A stretch of 8,479 nucleotides of DNA from an uncultured Labedella sp. (GCA_934636065.1 CAKTZW010000063.1:1-8479), one strand, 5' to 3'; counted from the first letter of the stretch, positions 1 to 7,461 are shown. The notes: generated by a model not told the origin, from the letters alone. A program made the numbers and translations.

Positions 1-1558
1 CGCCACCTCTTTCGACGGGGAGAGCGACACGGTCCTCACGGCGGTCGTCCCCGCGGGCGAGGCCGGGACCGTCGACGTCACCGTCGTCGGCGTCGGGGAG
101 TGCGGAGACGGCGGGGACGGGGGACCCGCGACCCTGCCGGACGCGTTCGACTACGTCGAGGCGCCCGTCATCGCCGACCTCGACCCGAACCGCGGCCCGG
201 TCACGGGCGGCACCGAGGTCACCATCACGGGTGCCGAGTTCACGGACGTCACCGAGGTGACCTTCGACGGCGTTCCCGGGACGGACCTCCGGATCGTGAG
301 CGACACCGAGCTCGTCGTGACGTCTCCCCCCGCCGACGCGGCGGGCACGGCCGTCGTCACGGTCACGAGCCCGGGCGGCTCGACAGTCGCCGGCGACTTC
401 GAGTACTTCGGCGTCGCCACGCTCACCGGGCTCGATCCCGAGCGCGGACCCGAGACGGGCGGGACCGAGGTGCGCATCTCCGGCTCGGGTCTCGCCGACA
501 CGACGGCCGTCGACTTCGGCGGAGTCCCGGCCACCTCGTTCGAGGTCGTCGACGACACCCTCGTGATCGCGGTCGCTCCGGCGCACGCCCCCGAGGTCGT
601 CGAAGTCGTCGTCAGCAACCCGGCCGGCCCCTCGGAGCCGTTGGCCTTCGAGTTCTACGACGTCACCTCGGTCGACGACGTCGAGCCCGGCATCGGTGCG
701 GTCGAGGGCGGCACCACCGTCACGATCACGGGTTCGTGCTTCACCGGGGCCACGGCCGTCCGCTTCGGCGATGTCGACGCGACGAGCTTCGTCGTCGTGA
801 GCGACACCGAGATCACGGCCGTCGTCCCCGCGGGCGAGGCCGGGACCGTCGACGTCACCGTCGTCCGGAGCGAGGAGTGCGGGGAGGCGACGTTGTTCGG
901 GGCCTTCGAGTACACGGATGCGCCCATCGTCTCGTCGATCGCCCCCGACCGCGGCCCGGTGGAGGGCGGCACGCTCGTCACCATCACGGGCGAGGGGCTC
1001 GGCGACACGACGGCCGTCACGTTCGACGGGATCGAGGGCACCGGCCTGACCATCGTGAGCGACGACGTCATCACGGTGTACTCGCCCCCGCACCCCGTCG
1101 GAACGGTCGACCTCGTGGTCATCGACCCCGACGGTGGGTCGGAACCGGTCGACTTCACCTACGTCGGGGCGGCCGCTCCGATCCCGGGTGGAACCGACGT
1201 CGACGTCGTCACGCCCCCGTCCGGCCCGGCCGGCGGCGGGACGTCGGTGACGATCACCGGGTCGTGCTTCACCGGCGCGCAGGCCGTCTTCTTCGGAGAC
1301 GCCCCCGCGGCGAGCTTCACCGTCGTGAGCGACTCCGAGATCCGCGCGGTCAGCCCCGCGGGCAGCGGAACCGTCGACGTGACGGTGATCGGGTCGGCCG
1401 AGTGCGGCACCGCCGTCCTCGCCGACGGCTTCGCCTACCAGCCGGCCCTCGCCGTGACGGGTGCAGGGGGTGGCGGCCTGGTGGTGCTGGCCGCTCTCCT
1501 CCTCCTCGCGGGCGCGGCGGGCGTCTGGTCCGCGCGTCGCCGGGAGGCTCTGAGCTGA
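1..1558 (+). CDS. IPT/TIG-repeat surface protein, sortase-anchored (5'-truncated)
   Basis: The reading frame is open from the first base of the window (codons start at base 2) to the TGA at 1556-1558, giving 518 visible residues; the start and signal peptide lie upstream. One partial and five complete Ig-like IPT/TIG domains of about 83-90 residues follow each other. Each has the family pattern: a Pro-containing entry strand, GG(T)xVTITG, then aVxFG/DG, then a VVSDTxI strand and a VDVTV strand. The last domain is followed by LAVTG (residues 483-487), a hydrophobic stretch (about 493-509) and an Arg-rich tail, which is a cell-wall sorting signal. The internal ATG at 257 lies mid-domain and is not the true start. 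The protein should be exported and covalently attached to the cell wall. Its ligand or partner is unknown; adhesion or a structural role would fit but is not shown. It ends 95 bases before the convergent regulator gene. Confidence 0.9.
   Translation, partial: ATSFDGESDTVLTAVVPAGEAGTVDVTVVGVGECGDGGDGGPATLPDAFDYVEAPVIADLDPNRGPVTGGTEVTITGAEFTDVTEVTFDGVPGTDLRIVSDTELVVTSPPADAAGTAVVTVTSPGGSTVAGDFEYFGVATLTGLDPERGPETGGTEVRISGSGLADTTAVDFGGVPATSFEVVDDTLVIAVAPAHAPEVVEVVVSNPAGPSEPLAFEFYDVTSVDDVEPGIGAVEGGTTVTITGSCFTGATAVRFGDVDATSFVVVSDTEITAVVPAGEAGTVDVTVVRSEECGEATLFGAFEYTDAPIVSSIAPDRGPVEGGTLVTITGEGLGDTTAVTFDGIEGTGLTIVSDDVITVYSPPHPVGTVDLVVIDPDGGSEPVDFTYVGAAAPIPGGTDVDVVTPPSGPAGGGTSVTITGSCFTGAQAVFFGDAPAASFTVVSDSEIRAVSPAGSGTVDVTVIGSAECGTAVLADGFAYQPALAVTGAGGGGLVVLAALLLLAGAAGVWSARRREALS
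44..865 (+). repeat. 45-bp exact direct repeat inside the TIG array (44-88 and 821-865)
   Basis: The 45 bases at 44-88 recur without a mismatch at 821-865, encoding VVPAGEAGTVDVTVV in both places. The copies are 777 bp (259 codons) apart, which equals three TIG domains. Identity at synonymous positions points to a recent duplication or to gene conversion between domains, not only to protein-level constraint. Confidence 0.85.
164..1441 (+). repeat. Five complete tandem IPT/TIG domains
   Basis: By hand alignment the domains run approximately 164-412, 413-661, 662-919, 920-1174 and 1175-1441, with the end of another at 2-163. Two kinds can be told apart. Domains 4 (662-919) and 6 (1175-1441) carry SCFTG near the start and an ECG motif near the end, and the partial first domain also ends with ECG. 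The other three domains lack cysteine. The second and fifth domains share RGPVxGG and a GGS end, so the order suggests a higher-order unit of about three domains. The paired cysteines could form a disulfide within each domain outside the cell; that is an inference. Confidence 0.8.
1448..1555 (+). other. LAVTG sortase signal, membrane segment and basic tail
   Basis: The encoded C-terminus reads LAVTG, then a short Gly linker, then about 17 hydrophobic residues rich in Leu, Val and Ala, then RRR close to the end. This is the tripartite cell-wall sorting signal. LAXTG is the known recognition motif of class E sortases of high-GC Gram-positive bacteria, while LPXTG is the class A motif. No sortase gene is present in the window, so the enzyme must be encoded elsewhere. 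Confidence 0.85.
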
Positions 1559-1577
1559 CCGGCGCAGCATGAGGGGG

Positions 1578-1615
1578 GACCACGGGCCCGGCGGTTATCC
1601 GCCGGGCCCGTGGTC
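1578..1615. terminator. Probable bidirectional terminator hairpin
   Basis: A perfect 17-bp stem (1578-1594 with 1599-1615) closes on a four-base TTAT loop. It starts 19 bases after the stop of the surface-protein gene and lies 38 bases beyond the stop of the convergent regulator gene. The stem is nearly all G-C and has no T-run behind it on either strand, so it would be a U-tract-less terminator of the kind common in actinobacteria. Position between convergent genes is the main support. Confidence 0.75.
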
Positions 1616-1653
1616 GTGCCCGGACTCGTGCGCCGTCGCGCGTCCGTCCCCGA

Positions 1654-3093
1654 TCAGGACTCGTGACGCGAGAGGAACTCGTACACCTCGGTGTCGTCGA
1701 CGCCGGGGAACGAGCCGCGGGGGAGCGGGGCGAAGGTGTGCGTGTGGACACGGGCGCTCGGCCAGGCCTTCCCGGCCCAGCGCTCGGCGAGGTCGGCCGA
1801 CGGGCGCCGGCAGCACGACTCGTCGGGGCAGCGGGACTCGGCCCGCTCGGTGGTCTCGCGTCCCCGGAACCACTTCGCATCGTCGAAGGGGACGCCGATG
1901 CTGATCGAGAACTCGCCGTCCTCCGTCGATCCGGTCTGGGTGGCGCACCAGAACGTCCCCGCCGGGGTGTCCGTGTACTGGTACAGCTCCGTCGTGCGGT
2001 TGGTGCGGTCGAAGGCGTTGCGAGCGCTCCACTTCCGGCAGACGAACTGGCCCTCGATGGCGCCGGTGACGTCCGTCGGCAGCGGCAGGCCGTCGTTCTC
2101 GTAGCCTCGGAGCAGCGAGCCGTCGCCCGTGACCCTGAGGAAATGCATGCGCATGTCCAGCTTCGACGTCGCGAGATTGGTGAAGCGGTGCGCGGCCGCC
2201 TCGTGCGTCACCCCGAACGCGTCGCGGAAGTCCTCGATCGCGAGGTTGCGGTCCCGCTTCGCCTGCGTCAGGAAGGAGACGGCTGCGGTCTCGGGCATGA
2301 GGCAGCACGCGGCGTAGTAGTTGATCTCCAGCCGCTGGTGGAGGAATTCGGCGTAGCTCTCCGGCCTCTCGTGTCCGAGCACGCGGTGCGCCATCGCCTG
2401 CAGCGCCATCGAGCGCAGCCCGTGTCCACCGGGGATGGAGGCGGGCGGGAGGTAGATGCGCCTGTTCTCCAGGTCGATGACCGAGCGCGTGGAGTGGGGG
2501 AGATCGGCCACGTAGATGAGGCTGAACCCGAGCTGCTCCGCCATGACGCCGACGGTTCGGTGTGTCAGAGCCCCGGAGGTGTGTCCGGCCGCCCGCACGC
2601 GCTCCTCGGCGATTCGCTCGATCTCGGGCAGGTGGTTGTCGCGCTCCCTCATCCGCTCCCGGAGCTCCGTGTTGGCGCGCCGGGCCTCCTCCGGCGTCGC
2701 GACGGCCTCGCTCGCGCGGCGCTGCAGCTCACGATGGAGGCCGACGATCGCCTCCAGCGTCTCCTCGCTCGTGCCCTTCGTGACGCGCACCGGGGGAAGG
2801 CCGAGCGCGGCGTAGAGCGCACCGCGCTGCGCCCGTTCGAGTTCGATCTCCAGTGACGCCCGGCGCGTCGGCGCCTCTCCCGACAGAAGCTCGGAGAGCT
2901 CGAGCCCGAGTTCGCGCGCGATGGACTGCAGGGTCGAGAGCTTCGGCTCGCGTCGGCCGTTCTCGATGAGGGAGAGCTGGCTCGCGGCGATGCCGACGCG
3001 CTCGCCGAGCGCGTCGAGAGTGAGACCCGCAGCGGTGCGGAAGTGTCGGATGCGGTGTCCGAGGGTGTCCAACTCGGTGTCGCCAGGAGCCAT
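1654..3093 (-). CDS. XRE/ScfR-family transcriptional regulator (RamB-like)
   Basis: The product has 479 residues, the usual size for this family. Residues 11-70 form an XRE helix-turn-helix with the typical [14 protein letters not shown] recognition part. A long, partly coiled helical region (about 80-170) follows, then an IrrE/ImmA-like domain (about 175-310) and the family's C-terminal domain (about 310-479) with FVCRKW and [13 protein letters not shown]. The peptidase motif is degenerate: HRVLGH (236-241) stands where HExxH would be, so proteolysis is unlikely. Known relatives are RamB, which controls acetate and glyoxylate genes in Corynebacterium and Mycobacterium, and PccR, which responds to propionyl-CoA metabolism. 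The gene is divergent from pckG, so control of gluconeogenesis by an acyl-CoA signal is the likely role (inference). The ATG has no Shine-Dalgarno, but a -10 hexamer sits 7 bases before it, fitting a leaderless mRNA. The gene's position over a 22-bp inverted-repeat element suggests autoregulation. Confidence 0.88.
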   Translation of the reverse strand: MAPGDTELDTLGHRIRHFRTAAGLTLDALGERVGIAASQLSLIENGRREPKLSTLQSIARELGLELSELLSGEAPTRRASLEIELERAQRGALYAALGLPPVRVTKGTSEETLEAIVGLHRELQRRASEAVATPEEARRANTELRERMRERDNHLPEIERIAEERVRAAGHTSGALTHRTVGVMAEQLGFSLIYVADLPHSTRSVIDLENRRIYLPPASIPGGHGLRSMALQAMAHRVLGHERPESYAEFLHQRLEINYYAACCLMPETAAVSFLTQAKRDRNLAIEDFRDAFGVTHEAAAHRFTNLATSKLDMRMHFLRVTGDGSLLRGYENDGLPLPTDVTGAIEGQFVCRKWSARNAFDRTNRTTELYQYTDTPAGTFWCATQTGSTEDGEFSISIGVPFDDAKWFRGRETTERAESRCPDESCCRRPSADLAERWAGKAWPSARVHTHTFAPLPRGSFPGVDDTEVYEFLSRHES

Positions 3094-3100
3094 GCGCTTA

Positions 3101-3130
3101 ACGCTAGCGAAAGAACACCGATTCTTTCGA
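3101..3130 (-). promoter_or_regulatory. Putative promoter of the ScfR regulator, leaderless
   Basis: Read on the minus strand, TAGCGT at 3106-3101 fits the actinobacterial -10 pattern TAnnnT and ends 7 bases before the A of the ATG (3093). Transcription would then begin at the start codon, which also explains why no ribosome binding site is seen. TCGAAA at 3130-3125, 18 bases upstream of the -10, is a weak -35 match (4 of 6 to TTGACA). No experimental start site is available. Confidence 0.5.
3108..3129. promoter_or_regulatory. Candidate operator: CGAAAGAA-N6-TTCTTTCG
   Basis: An exact 8-bp inverted repeat with a 6-bp spacer lies between the putative -35 and -10 of the regulator gene, in the region shared with pckG. 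A dimeric HTH protein bound there would block the regulator's own promoter. It is not a match to the published RamB motif as I remember it (close to AAAACTTTGCAAA), so the assignment to this regulator is an inference from position. Confidence 0.5.
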
Positions 3131-3188
3131 GAGTTCTCTTCGGAATTCGATCACGTCGAACCTCAGACTGGCAGCATCACCGATTCTT
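3116..3188. promoter_or_regulatory. 11-bp direct repeat CACCGATTCTT (3116-3126, 3178-3188)
   Basis: The same 11 bases occur twice, 62 bp apart, in the 118-bp gap between the regulator and pckG. The first copy overlaps the right arm of the inverted repeat. The second ends 12 bases before the pckG ribosome binding site. Two related sites placed near each of the two genes would suit one regulator acting on both. I could not find a convincing -10 and -35 pair for pckG in this gap. Confidence 0.4.
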
Positions 3189-3200
3189 ACACCGCCGACG

Positions 3201-3206
3201 AAGGAG
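3201..3206 (+). promoter_or_regulatory. Ribosome binding site of pckG (AAGGAG)
   Basis: AAGGAG lies 5 bases before the ATG at 3212. It fixes this start against the longer open frame that runs back to 2921 and would overlap the divergent regulator gene. Confidence 0.85.
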
Positions 3207-3211
3207 TCCCC

Positions 3212-5062
3212 ATGAGCATCGCGCGCATCACCGACGCACACGAGGACACCCCCGTGCTGGACGAAGAGGAGCGCACGGGTCTCGCGGAGCTCCGGGCCTG
3301 GGTCGGAGAGATCGCCGCCCTCACCCTCCCGGACAGCATCGTCTGGTGCGACGGCTCTCGAGCGGAGTCCGACCGGCTCACCAAGCAGCTCGTCGCCGAG
3401 GGCAAGCTCATCAGGCTCAACCCCGAGTGGCGGCCCAACAGCTTCCTTGCGCGCAGCGACCCGGACGATGTCGCTCGGGTCGAATCGCGCACCTTCATCA
3501 GCACGACGCTCGAGGAGGACGCCGGGCCGACGAACAACTGGGTCGCGCCCGACGAGATCCGGGCGGAGCTCGACGGCGTCTTCGCGGGGAGCATGCGCGG
3601 TCGCACGCTCTATGTCGTCCCCTTCTCCATGGGTCCCCTCGGAGGTCGGCTGTCGCAGCTCGGTGTTCAGCTCACCGACTCGGCGTACGCGGTGCTCTCC
3701 ATGGGCGTCATGACGAGGATGGGCTCCCGGGTCCTCGACCTCATCGACGCGGGCGAGCCGTGGGTCGCGACCGTGCACTCGGTCGGCGCCCCGCTCGAGC
3801 CGGGGCAGGAGGACGTCGCGTGGCCCTGCAACCCGACGAAGTACATCGTGCAGTTCCCGGAGACGCGTGAGGTGTGGTCGTACGGCTCGGGGTACGGCGG
3901 GAACGCGCTCCTGGCCAAGAAGTGCTTCGCGCTCCGGATCGCGTCCGCTATGGGACGGGAGGAGGGCTGGCTCGCCGAGCACATGCTCCTCATCAAGCTC
4001 ACGGACCCGACGGGCCGTTCGTACCACATCGCCGCGGCCTTCCCCTCGGCGTGCGGCAAGACGAATCTCGCGATGCTCCGTCCCTCCCTCCCGGGGTGGC
4101 GGGTCGAGACGCTCGGCGACGACATCGCGTGGCTGCGGCCGGGGGACGACGGGCGGCTGTGGGCGATCAATCCCGAGGCGGGCTTCTTCGGCGTCGCGCC
4201 CGGGACGGGCGAGTCCACGAACGCGACCGCCGTCGAGACGCTGTGGGGCAACACCATCTTCACGAACGTCGCCCTCCGCGACGACGGCGACGTCTGGTGG
4301 GAAGGCCTGACCGACACGCCGCCGGAGCACCTCGTGGACTGGCGCGGCGAGGACTGGACTCCCGGGAGCGGCCGGCCCGCCGCGCATCCCAACTCGCGGT
4401 TCACCGTCGCCGCGGCCCAGTGCCCCCAGATCTCGGATGACTGGGAGGCGCCGGACGGCGTGCCGATCGACGCGATCCTGTTCGGGGGGCGGCGCGCGAC
4501 GAACGTCCCGCTCGTCGTCGAGGCGACCGATTGGCGCCACGGCGTCTACATCGGCGCGACGATCTCCTCGGAGAAGACGGCGGCGGCCGAGGGGACCGTC
4601 GGCGAGCTCCGGCGCGACCCCTTCGCGATGCTGCCGTTCTGCGGGTACAACATGGCGGACCACTGGGCGCACTGGCTCTCGATCGGGGAGTCCCTGCGGT
4701 TCGATCGCGCGCCCCGTATGTTCCAGGTCAACTGGTTCCGGAAGGGCGCCGACGGCGAGTTCCTCTGGCCGGGCTTCGCCGAGAACGCGCGCGTGCTCGA
4801 GTGGATCGCGGGGCGCCTCGCCGGCGAGCTCGGGGCCGAGGAGTCGCCCATCGGGCGCCTCCCGGTGATCGACGACCTCGACGTCGACGGGCTCGAGCTC
4901 GCCCCGGATGCTCTCGATCAGCTGTTCGCTGTGGACCGCGAGTCGTGGCGGACGGAGGCCGACCTCACCGAGGAGTTCTTCGGACGGTTCGGCTCGCGGC
5001 TGCCGGCCGCCCTGTCGACGGAGCTCGCGGCGCTGCGCTACCGGCTCGCGGCGGCCGACTAG
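3212..5062 (+). CDS. pckG: Phosphoenolpyruvate carboxykinase, GTP-dependent (EC 4.1.1.32)
   Basis: The 616-residue cytosolic enzyme converts oxaloacetate and GTP to phosphoenolpyruvate, GDP and CO2, the first committed step of gluconeogenesis, and can act in the anaplerotic direction. Family landmarks are all visible, at a steady offset of 7 from vertebrate PEPCK numbering: DVARVESR near the start, [11 protein letters not shown] (Y228-K238, with the Mn-ligand Lys at 237), H257 in EHMLLIKL, the kinase-1a loop FPSACGKTN (277-285, mobile Cys281 and Lys283), metal-binding Asp304 in [18 protein letters not shown], and [13 protein letters not shown]. Length is normal and no key residue is missing. 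The start is set by AAGGAG at 3201. It stands alone, divergent from the ScfR-type regulator and convergent with the ABC transporter. GC3 is extreme: 4 of 97 codons at 4019-4309 end in A or T. Confidence 0.97.
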   Translation: MSIARITDAHEDTPVLDEEERTGLAELRAWVGEIAALTLPDSIVWCDGSRAESDRLTKQLVAEGKLIRLNPEWRPNSFLARSDPDDVARVESRTFISTTLEEDAGPTNNWVAPDEIRAELDGVFAGSMRGRTLYVVPFSMGPLGGRLSQLGVQLTDSAYAVLSMGVMTRMGSRVLDLIDAGEPWVATVHSVGAPLEPGQEDVAWPCNPTKYIVQFPETREVWSYGSGYGGNALLAKKCFALRIASAMGREEGWLAEHMLLIKLTDPTGRSYHIAAAFPSACGKTNLAMLRPSLPGWRVETLGDDIAWLRPGDDGRLWAINPEAGFFGVAPGTGESTNATAVETLWGNTIFTNVALRDDGDVWWEGLTDTPPEHLVDWRGEDWTPGSGRPAAHPNSRFTVAAAQCPQISDDWEAPDGVPIDAILFGGRRATNVPLVVEATDWRHGVYIGATISSEKTAAAEGTVGELRRDPFAMLPFCGYNMADHWAHWLSIGESLRFDRAPRMFQVNWFRKGADGEFLWPGFAENARVLEWIAGRLAGELGAEESPIGRLPVIDDLDVDGLELAPDALDQLFAVDRESWRTEADLTEEFFGRFGSRLPAALSTELAALRYRLAAAD

Positions 5063-5096
5063 CGCGCGGCCGGCCGTCGCCTCGGGTGGCGGGCTC

Positions 5097-5143
5097 GGTG
5101 ATGCCGCAGGACGACCTTGGCGGGACCGTCCTGCGGCATCACC
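5097..5143. terminator. 17-bp hairpin behind pckG
   Basis: Bases 5097-5113 pair perfectly with 5127-5143 around a 13-base loop. The hairpin begins 35 bases after the pckG stop. There is no T-run downstream on the plus strand, only a C-rich stretch, so termination would rely on the stem or on the palindrome that follows. Confidence 0.65.
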
Positions 5144-5162
5144 CGGCCCTCCACCCCCCACA

Positions 5163-5214
5163 CCTGAAAACGTCGCGAGTGCACGAATATTCGTGCACTC
5201 GCGACGTTTTCAGG
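5163..5214. terminator. 52-bp perfect palindrome, probable bidirectional terminator
   Basis: The sequence is symmetric without a mismatch around the centre between 5188 and 5189 (core CGAATATTCG), 26 bases on each side. An A4 block (5167-5170) faces a T4 block (5207-5210), so RNA from either strand forms a GC-rich stem followed by UUUU. It ends 8 bases from the ABC transporter stop and lies between two convergent genes, which fits a shared terminator. A stem with no loop and this length of perfect symmetry is unusual; a dispersed palindromic repeat element is an alternative. Confidence 0.75.
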
Positions 5215-5222
5215 CACCGAGG

Positions 5223-7178
5223 TCAGACGAGGAGCTGGTGCTTGGCGAGCTCGCGGTAGAGCGGTGTCGACTCCACGAGCTCGGAGTGCCGACCGGCCCC
5301 GACGACGCGGCCGCCATCGAGCACCACGATGTGGTCGCTGTCCACGACGGTCGAGAGTCGGTGCGCGATGACGATGAGGGTGCGCCCCTCCGCCACCGCG
5401 TCGATCGCGAGCCGCATCTTCTGCTCGTTGACGCCGTCGAGGCTCGACGTCGACTCGTCGAGGAGCAGGATCGGGGGAGCGGCGATCAGGGCACGTGCGA
5501 TCGCGAGACGCTGACGCTCGCCCCCCGAGAGCATGATGCCGTCCTCGCCGACGGGGGCGTCGAGCCCCGCCGGGTCCCGGTCGAGCACGTCGCCGAGATT
5601 GACCGCGTGCAGGACCTCGATGCAGCGGTCGTCGCTCGCGTCCGGCGTGCCGAGCAGCAGGTTCTCGCGGATCGTGCCGGCGAGTACGGGCGCGTCCTGC
5701 TCGACGTAGCCGATCCGCGCGCGCAGCTCCTCGCGCGGAAGGGACCGCACGTCGACGCCGCCGAGTCGCACCACGCCGGAGGCGGGATCGTAGAACCGTT
5801 CGATGAGGCCGAGGATCGTCGACTTGCCCGCGCCGCTCGGGCCGACGATCGCCGTGCGGCGGCCGGGAGCCGCGGCGAAGCTCACGCCCCGCAGCACGGG
5901 GTCGCCCGGACGGCGCCGGTCGGTCGTGTCGGCGGCTTCCGTCGTCTCGGTGTCCTCGCCCGCGGCGGTCGAGGCGGCTGTCCGCCGCTCCTCGGCCTCC
6001 GTGGTCGCCTCGGCCGGCTCGGGTGCGGGGGCGGGCGCCGCGTACGCGAATACGACGTCGTCGAACTCGATCGCCGGCTGCTCCGACGACGGAGTTCGGG
6101 CGGGTGCCGCCGAGCGGGCGATGTCCTCGTCACGGGCGTCCTCCGAGGGGAGCCCGATGATCTCCTGGATGCGGCCGAGCGCGCCGAGCGCCTGGTTCGT
6201 CGCGGTGATCGCGCCGAAGGCCTGCCCGAGCGGCATGATCATCATGAACAGGAAGAGGATGAACGCGACGAGGTTCGCGACCGTGATCGCGCCGGAGGCG
6301 ACGCGGAAGCCCCCGACGCCGAGGACGACGAGGAACGACGCCTGCATCGCGATCCCCGCGACCGGGACGACGAGCGCCGAGATCTTCGCGACCTGGACCC
6401 CCATCCGCCACGCGCCCGTCGCGTTCTCGTCGATCGTGCGGATCTCGCGATCCGTCGCCCCGGCGGCCCGGATCGTCCGGACCGCGCTGATCGCGCGTTC
6501 GACGGAGGCGGCGAGGTCCCCGACCTTCTGCTGCGCGCGGGCGCTCGCGACGCGGATGCGGGCGGAGAGGAGCGTCACGGTCACGACGGACGCCGCGACC
6601 ACGAGGACCGTGAGTCCGAGCAGGACGGGATCGATCACGAACATCGCGATGAGGGCGCCCACGAAGGTGACGGCTCCGCCGACCGCCTCGACGAGTCCCT
6701 GGGTCAGGACCGCCCGCAGGAGGGTCGTGTCGCTGCCGACGCGCGAGACGAGGTCGCCGGTGCGGCGGGCATCGAACTCCGAGACGGGCAGGCGGAGCAT
6801 CCGTGCGACGAGGCGGCGGCGGGACGACAGGACGACGCCTTCCCCGGTCCGCTGCAGCAGGTAGTGCTGATAGCCGCTGATGAGTCCGCTGACCACGACG
6901 AGAACGACGAGGGTCCACACGAGCGCGCCGAGCGGGCGCCCGCTCTCGACGATCGCGATGACCTGGCTCACGAGCAGCGGCTGGGCGAGCGAGGCCGCAG
7001 CGCCCAGGAGGCTCAGCAGGATGATGAACCAGAGGATGCGGCTGTGCTCGAAGAGGTAGGGGAGGAGCTCGCCGAAGCGGGCGCGCGGGCCCTCGTCGGT
7101 GTCCGGGGTGCGCCGCCCGAGGCGCATGCGGTTCGGGCGCGGCTGCGGGGCCGTGCGGGCCGGGGTGGAGCTGGTCAT
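5223..7178 (-). CDS. ABC exporter half-transporter (fused membrane and ATPase domains)
   Basis: The 651-residue protein has an N-terminal membrane domain with six predicted helices (about 49-70, 83-103, 163-181, 184-203, 266-288, 297-317) and an ATPase domain from about 369. Visible ATPase motifs are the A-loop Tyr379, Walker A GPSGAGKST (446-454), Q-loop Gln494, signature LSGGERQRL (550-558), Walker B ILLLDE with catalytic Glu575, D-loop SSLD and H-loop His606. All catalytic residues are intact, so it should work as a homodimer at the cytoplasmic membrane, in the multidrug/lipid exporter group (BmrA/LmrA/MsbA-like). The substrate cannot be deduced. A low-complexity insertion occupies 380-425. 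The start at 7178 has only a weak upstream AGGA; Met18 is the alternative but has no ribosome site. It lies 67 bases behind the HTH gene and is probably cotranscribed. Confidence 0.93.
   Translation of the reverse strand: MTSSTPARTAPQPRPNRMRLGRRTPDTDEGPRARFGELLPYLFEHSRILWFIILLSLLGAAASLAQPLLVSQVIAIVESGRPLGALVWTLVVLVVVSGLISGYQHYLLQRTGEGVVLSSRRRLVARMLRLPVSEFDARRTGDLVSRVGSDTTLLRAVLTQGLVEAVGGAVTFVGALIAMFVIDPVLLGLTVLVVAASVVTVTLLSARIRVASARAQQKVGDLAASVERAISAVRTIRAAGATDREIRTIDENATGAWRMGVQVAKISALVVPVAGIAMQASFLVVLGVGGFRVASGAITVANLVAFILFLFMMIMPLGQAFGAITATNQALGALGRIQEIIGLPSEDARDEDIARSAAPARTPSSEQPAIEFDDVVFAYAAPAPAPEPAEATTEAEERRTAASTAAGEDTETTEAADTTDRRRPGDPVLRGVSFAAAPGRRTAIVGPSGAGKSTILGLIERFYDPASGVVRLGGVDVRSLPREELRARIGYVEQDAPVLAGTIRENLLLGTPDASDDRCIEVLHAVNLGDVLDRDPAGLDAPVGEDGIMLSGGERQRLAIARALIAAPPILLLDESTSSLDGVNEQKMRLAIDAVAEGRTLIVIAHRLSTVVDSDHIVVLDGGRVVGAGRHSELVESTPLYRELAKHQLLV
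5904..6041 (-). other. 46-residue low-complexity insertion in the ATPase domain
   Basis: Residues 380-425, rich in Ala, Glu, Thr and Pro and ending in Arg-rich RRR, stand between the A-loop strand (VVFAY) and the next strand (VLRGVSF). In most exporters of this class these two strands are separated by only a few residues. The segment is acidic and probably disordered. It keeps the frame and the surrounding motifs are intact, so it is an insertion, not a sequence error. Confidence 0.75.
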
Positions 7179-7245
7179 GCTGGTCGTCCTGTCGGGGTCA
7201 CTCGGAGAAGCGGAGAAGCGGGTGCGCTGTCGGAGGCGACGGGCC

Positions 7246-7461
7246 TCACGATCGACCGTACTTCTTGTGCACGGCCTGGCGGGTCACACCCAGGCACATC
7301 GCGATGAGTTGCCAGCTCGCGTTGGCGTTGCGCGCTCGCCGCACGGCCGTCGCCTCCACGCGATCGAGCTCCCGACGGAGCGCCGCGATCGAGCGCAGCG
7401 ACTCGAGCGGATCGTTCGATCCGGCGCTCGCCGCGAGCGTGTGAATGGTGGTCGAGTCCAT
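7246..7461 (-). CDS. Small helix-turn-helix DNA-binding protein, 71 aa
   Basis: The product has a helical N-terminal part (DPLESLRSIAALRRELDRVEATAVRRAR, about 18-44) followed by a C-terminal HTH, SWQLIAMCLGVTRQAVHKKYG (49-69), in which TRQAVHKKY is the recognition helix. Small proteins of this plan are common in Microbacteriaceae and other actinobacteria, often without assigned function. The start at 7461 was chosen because GGGAGG lies 4 bases upstream; the longer frame from 7500 would run across the operator and the presumed transcription start. It is the first gene of a unit with the ABC exporter 67 bases downstream. Being next to paired operators, it is the obvious candidate for a local repressor, though HTH identity is all the sequence shows. 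Confidence 0.85.
   Translation of the reverse strand: MDSTTIHTLAASAGSNDPLESLRSIAALRRELDRVEATAVRRARNANASWQLIAMCLGVTRQAVHKKYGRS

Noticed and set aside
44..1441. CRISPR-like periodicity in the first 1.4 kb
   Set aside because: The repeats are coding, domain-sized and divergent, with no short regular repeat-spacer pattern.
100..1572. 490-codon plus-strand frame overlapping the TIG gene
   Set aside because: It is a second frame of the same repeats, giving an Arg/His/Gly-rich translation with no recognisable domain.
2921..3211. Longer N-terminus for pckG reaching back to 2921
   Set aside because: It would overlap the divergent regulator gene, has no PEPCK similarity, and the AAGGAG 5 bases before 3212 sets the normal start.
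3094..3211. Match to the corynebacterial RamB binding motif
   Set aside because: Only short partial similarity such as GCGAAAG was found, not enough to claim a RamB site.
3104..5161. Long minus-strand frame opposite pckG
   Set aside because: It is an antisense shadow caused by the high G+C; the pckG strand has all enzyme motifs, and the opposite translation is Arg-rich without any domain.
4908..7307. 799-codon plus-strand frame across pckG, the terminators and the ABC gene
   Set aside because: It crosses a gene end, two hairpins and an antisense transporter with complete motifs; its translation is a low-complexity Arg/Asp-rich string.
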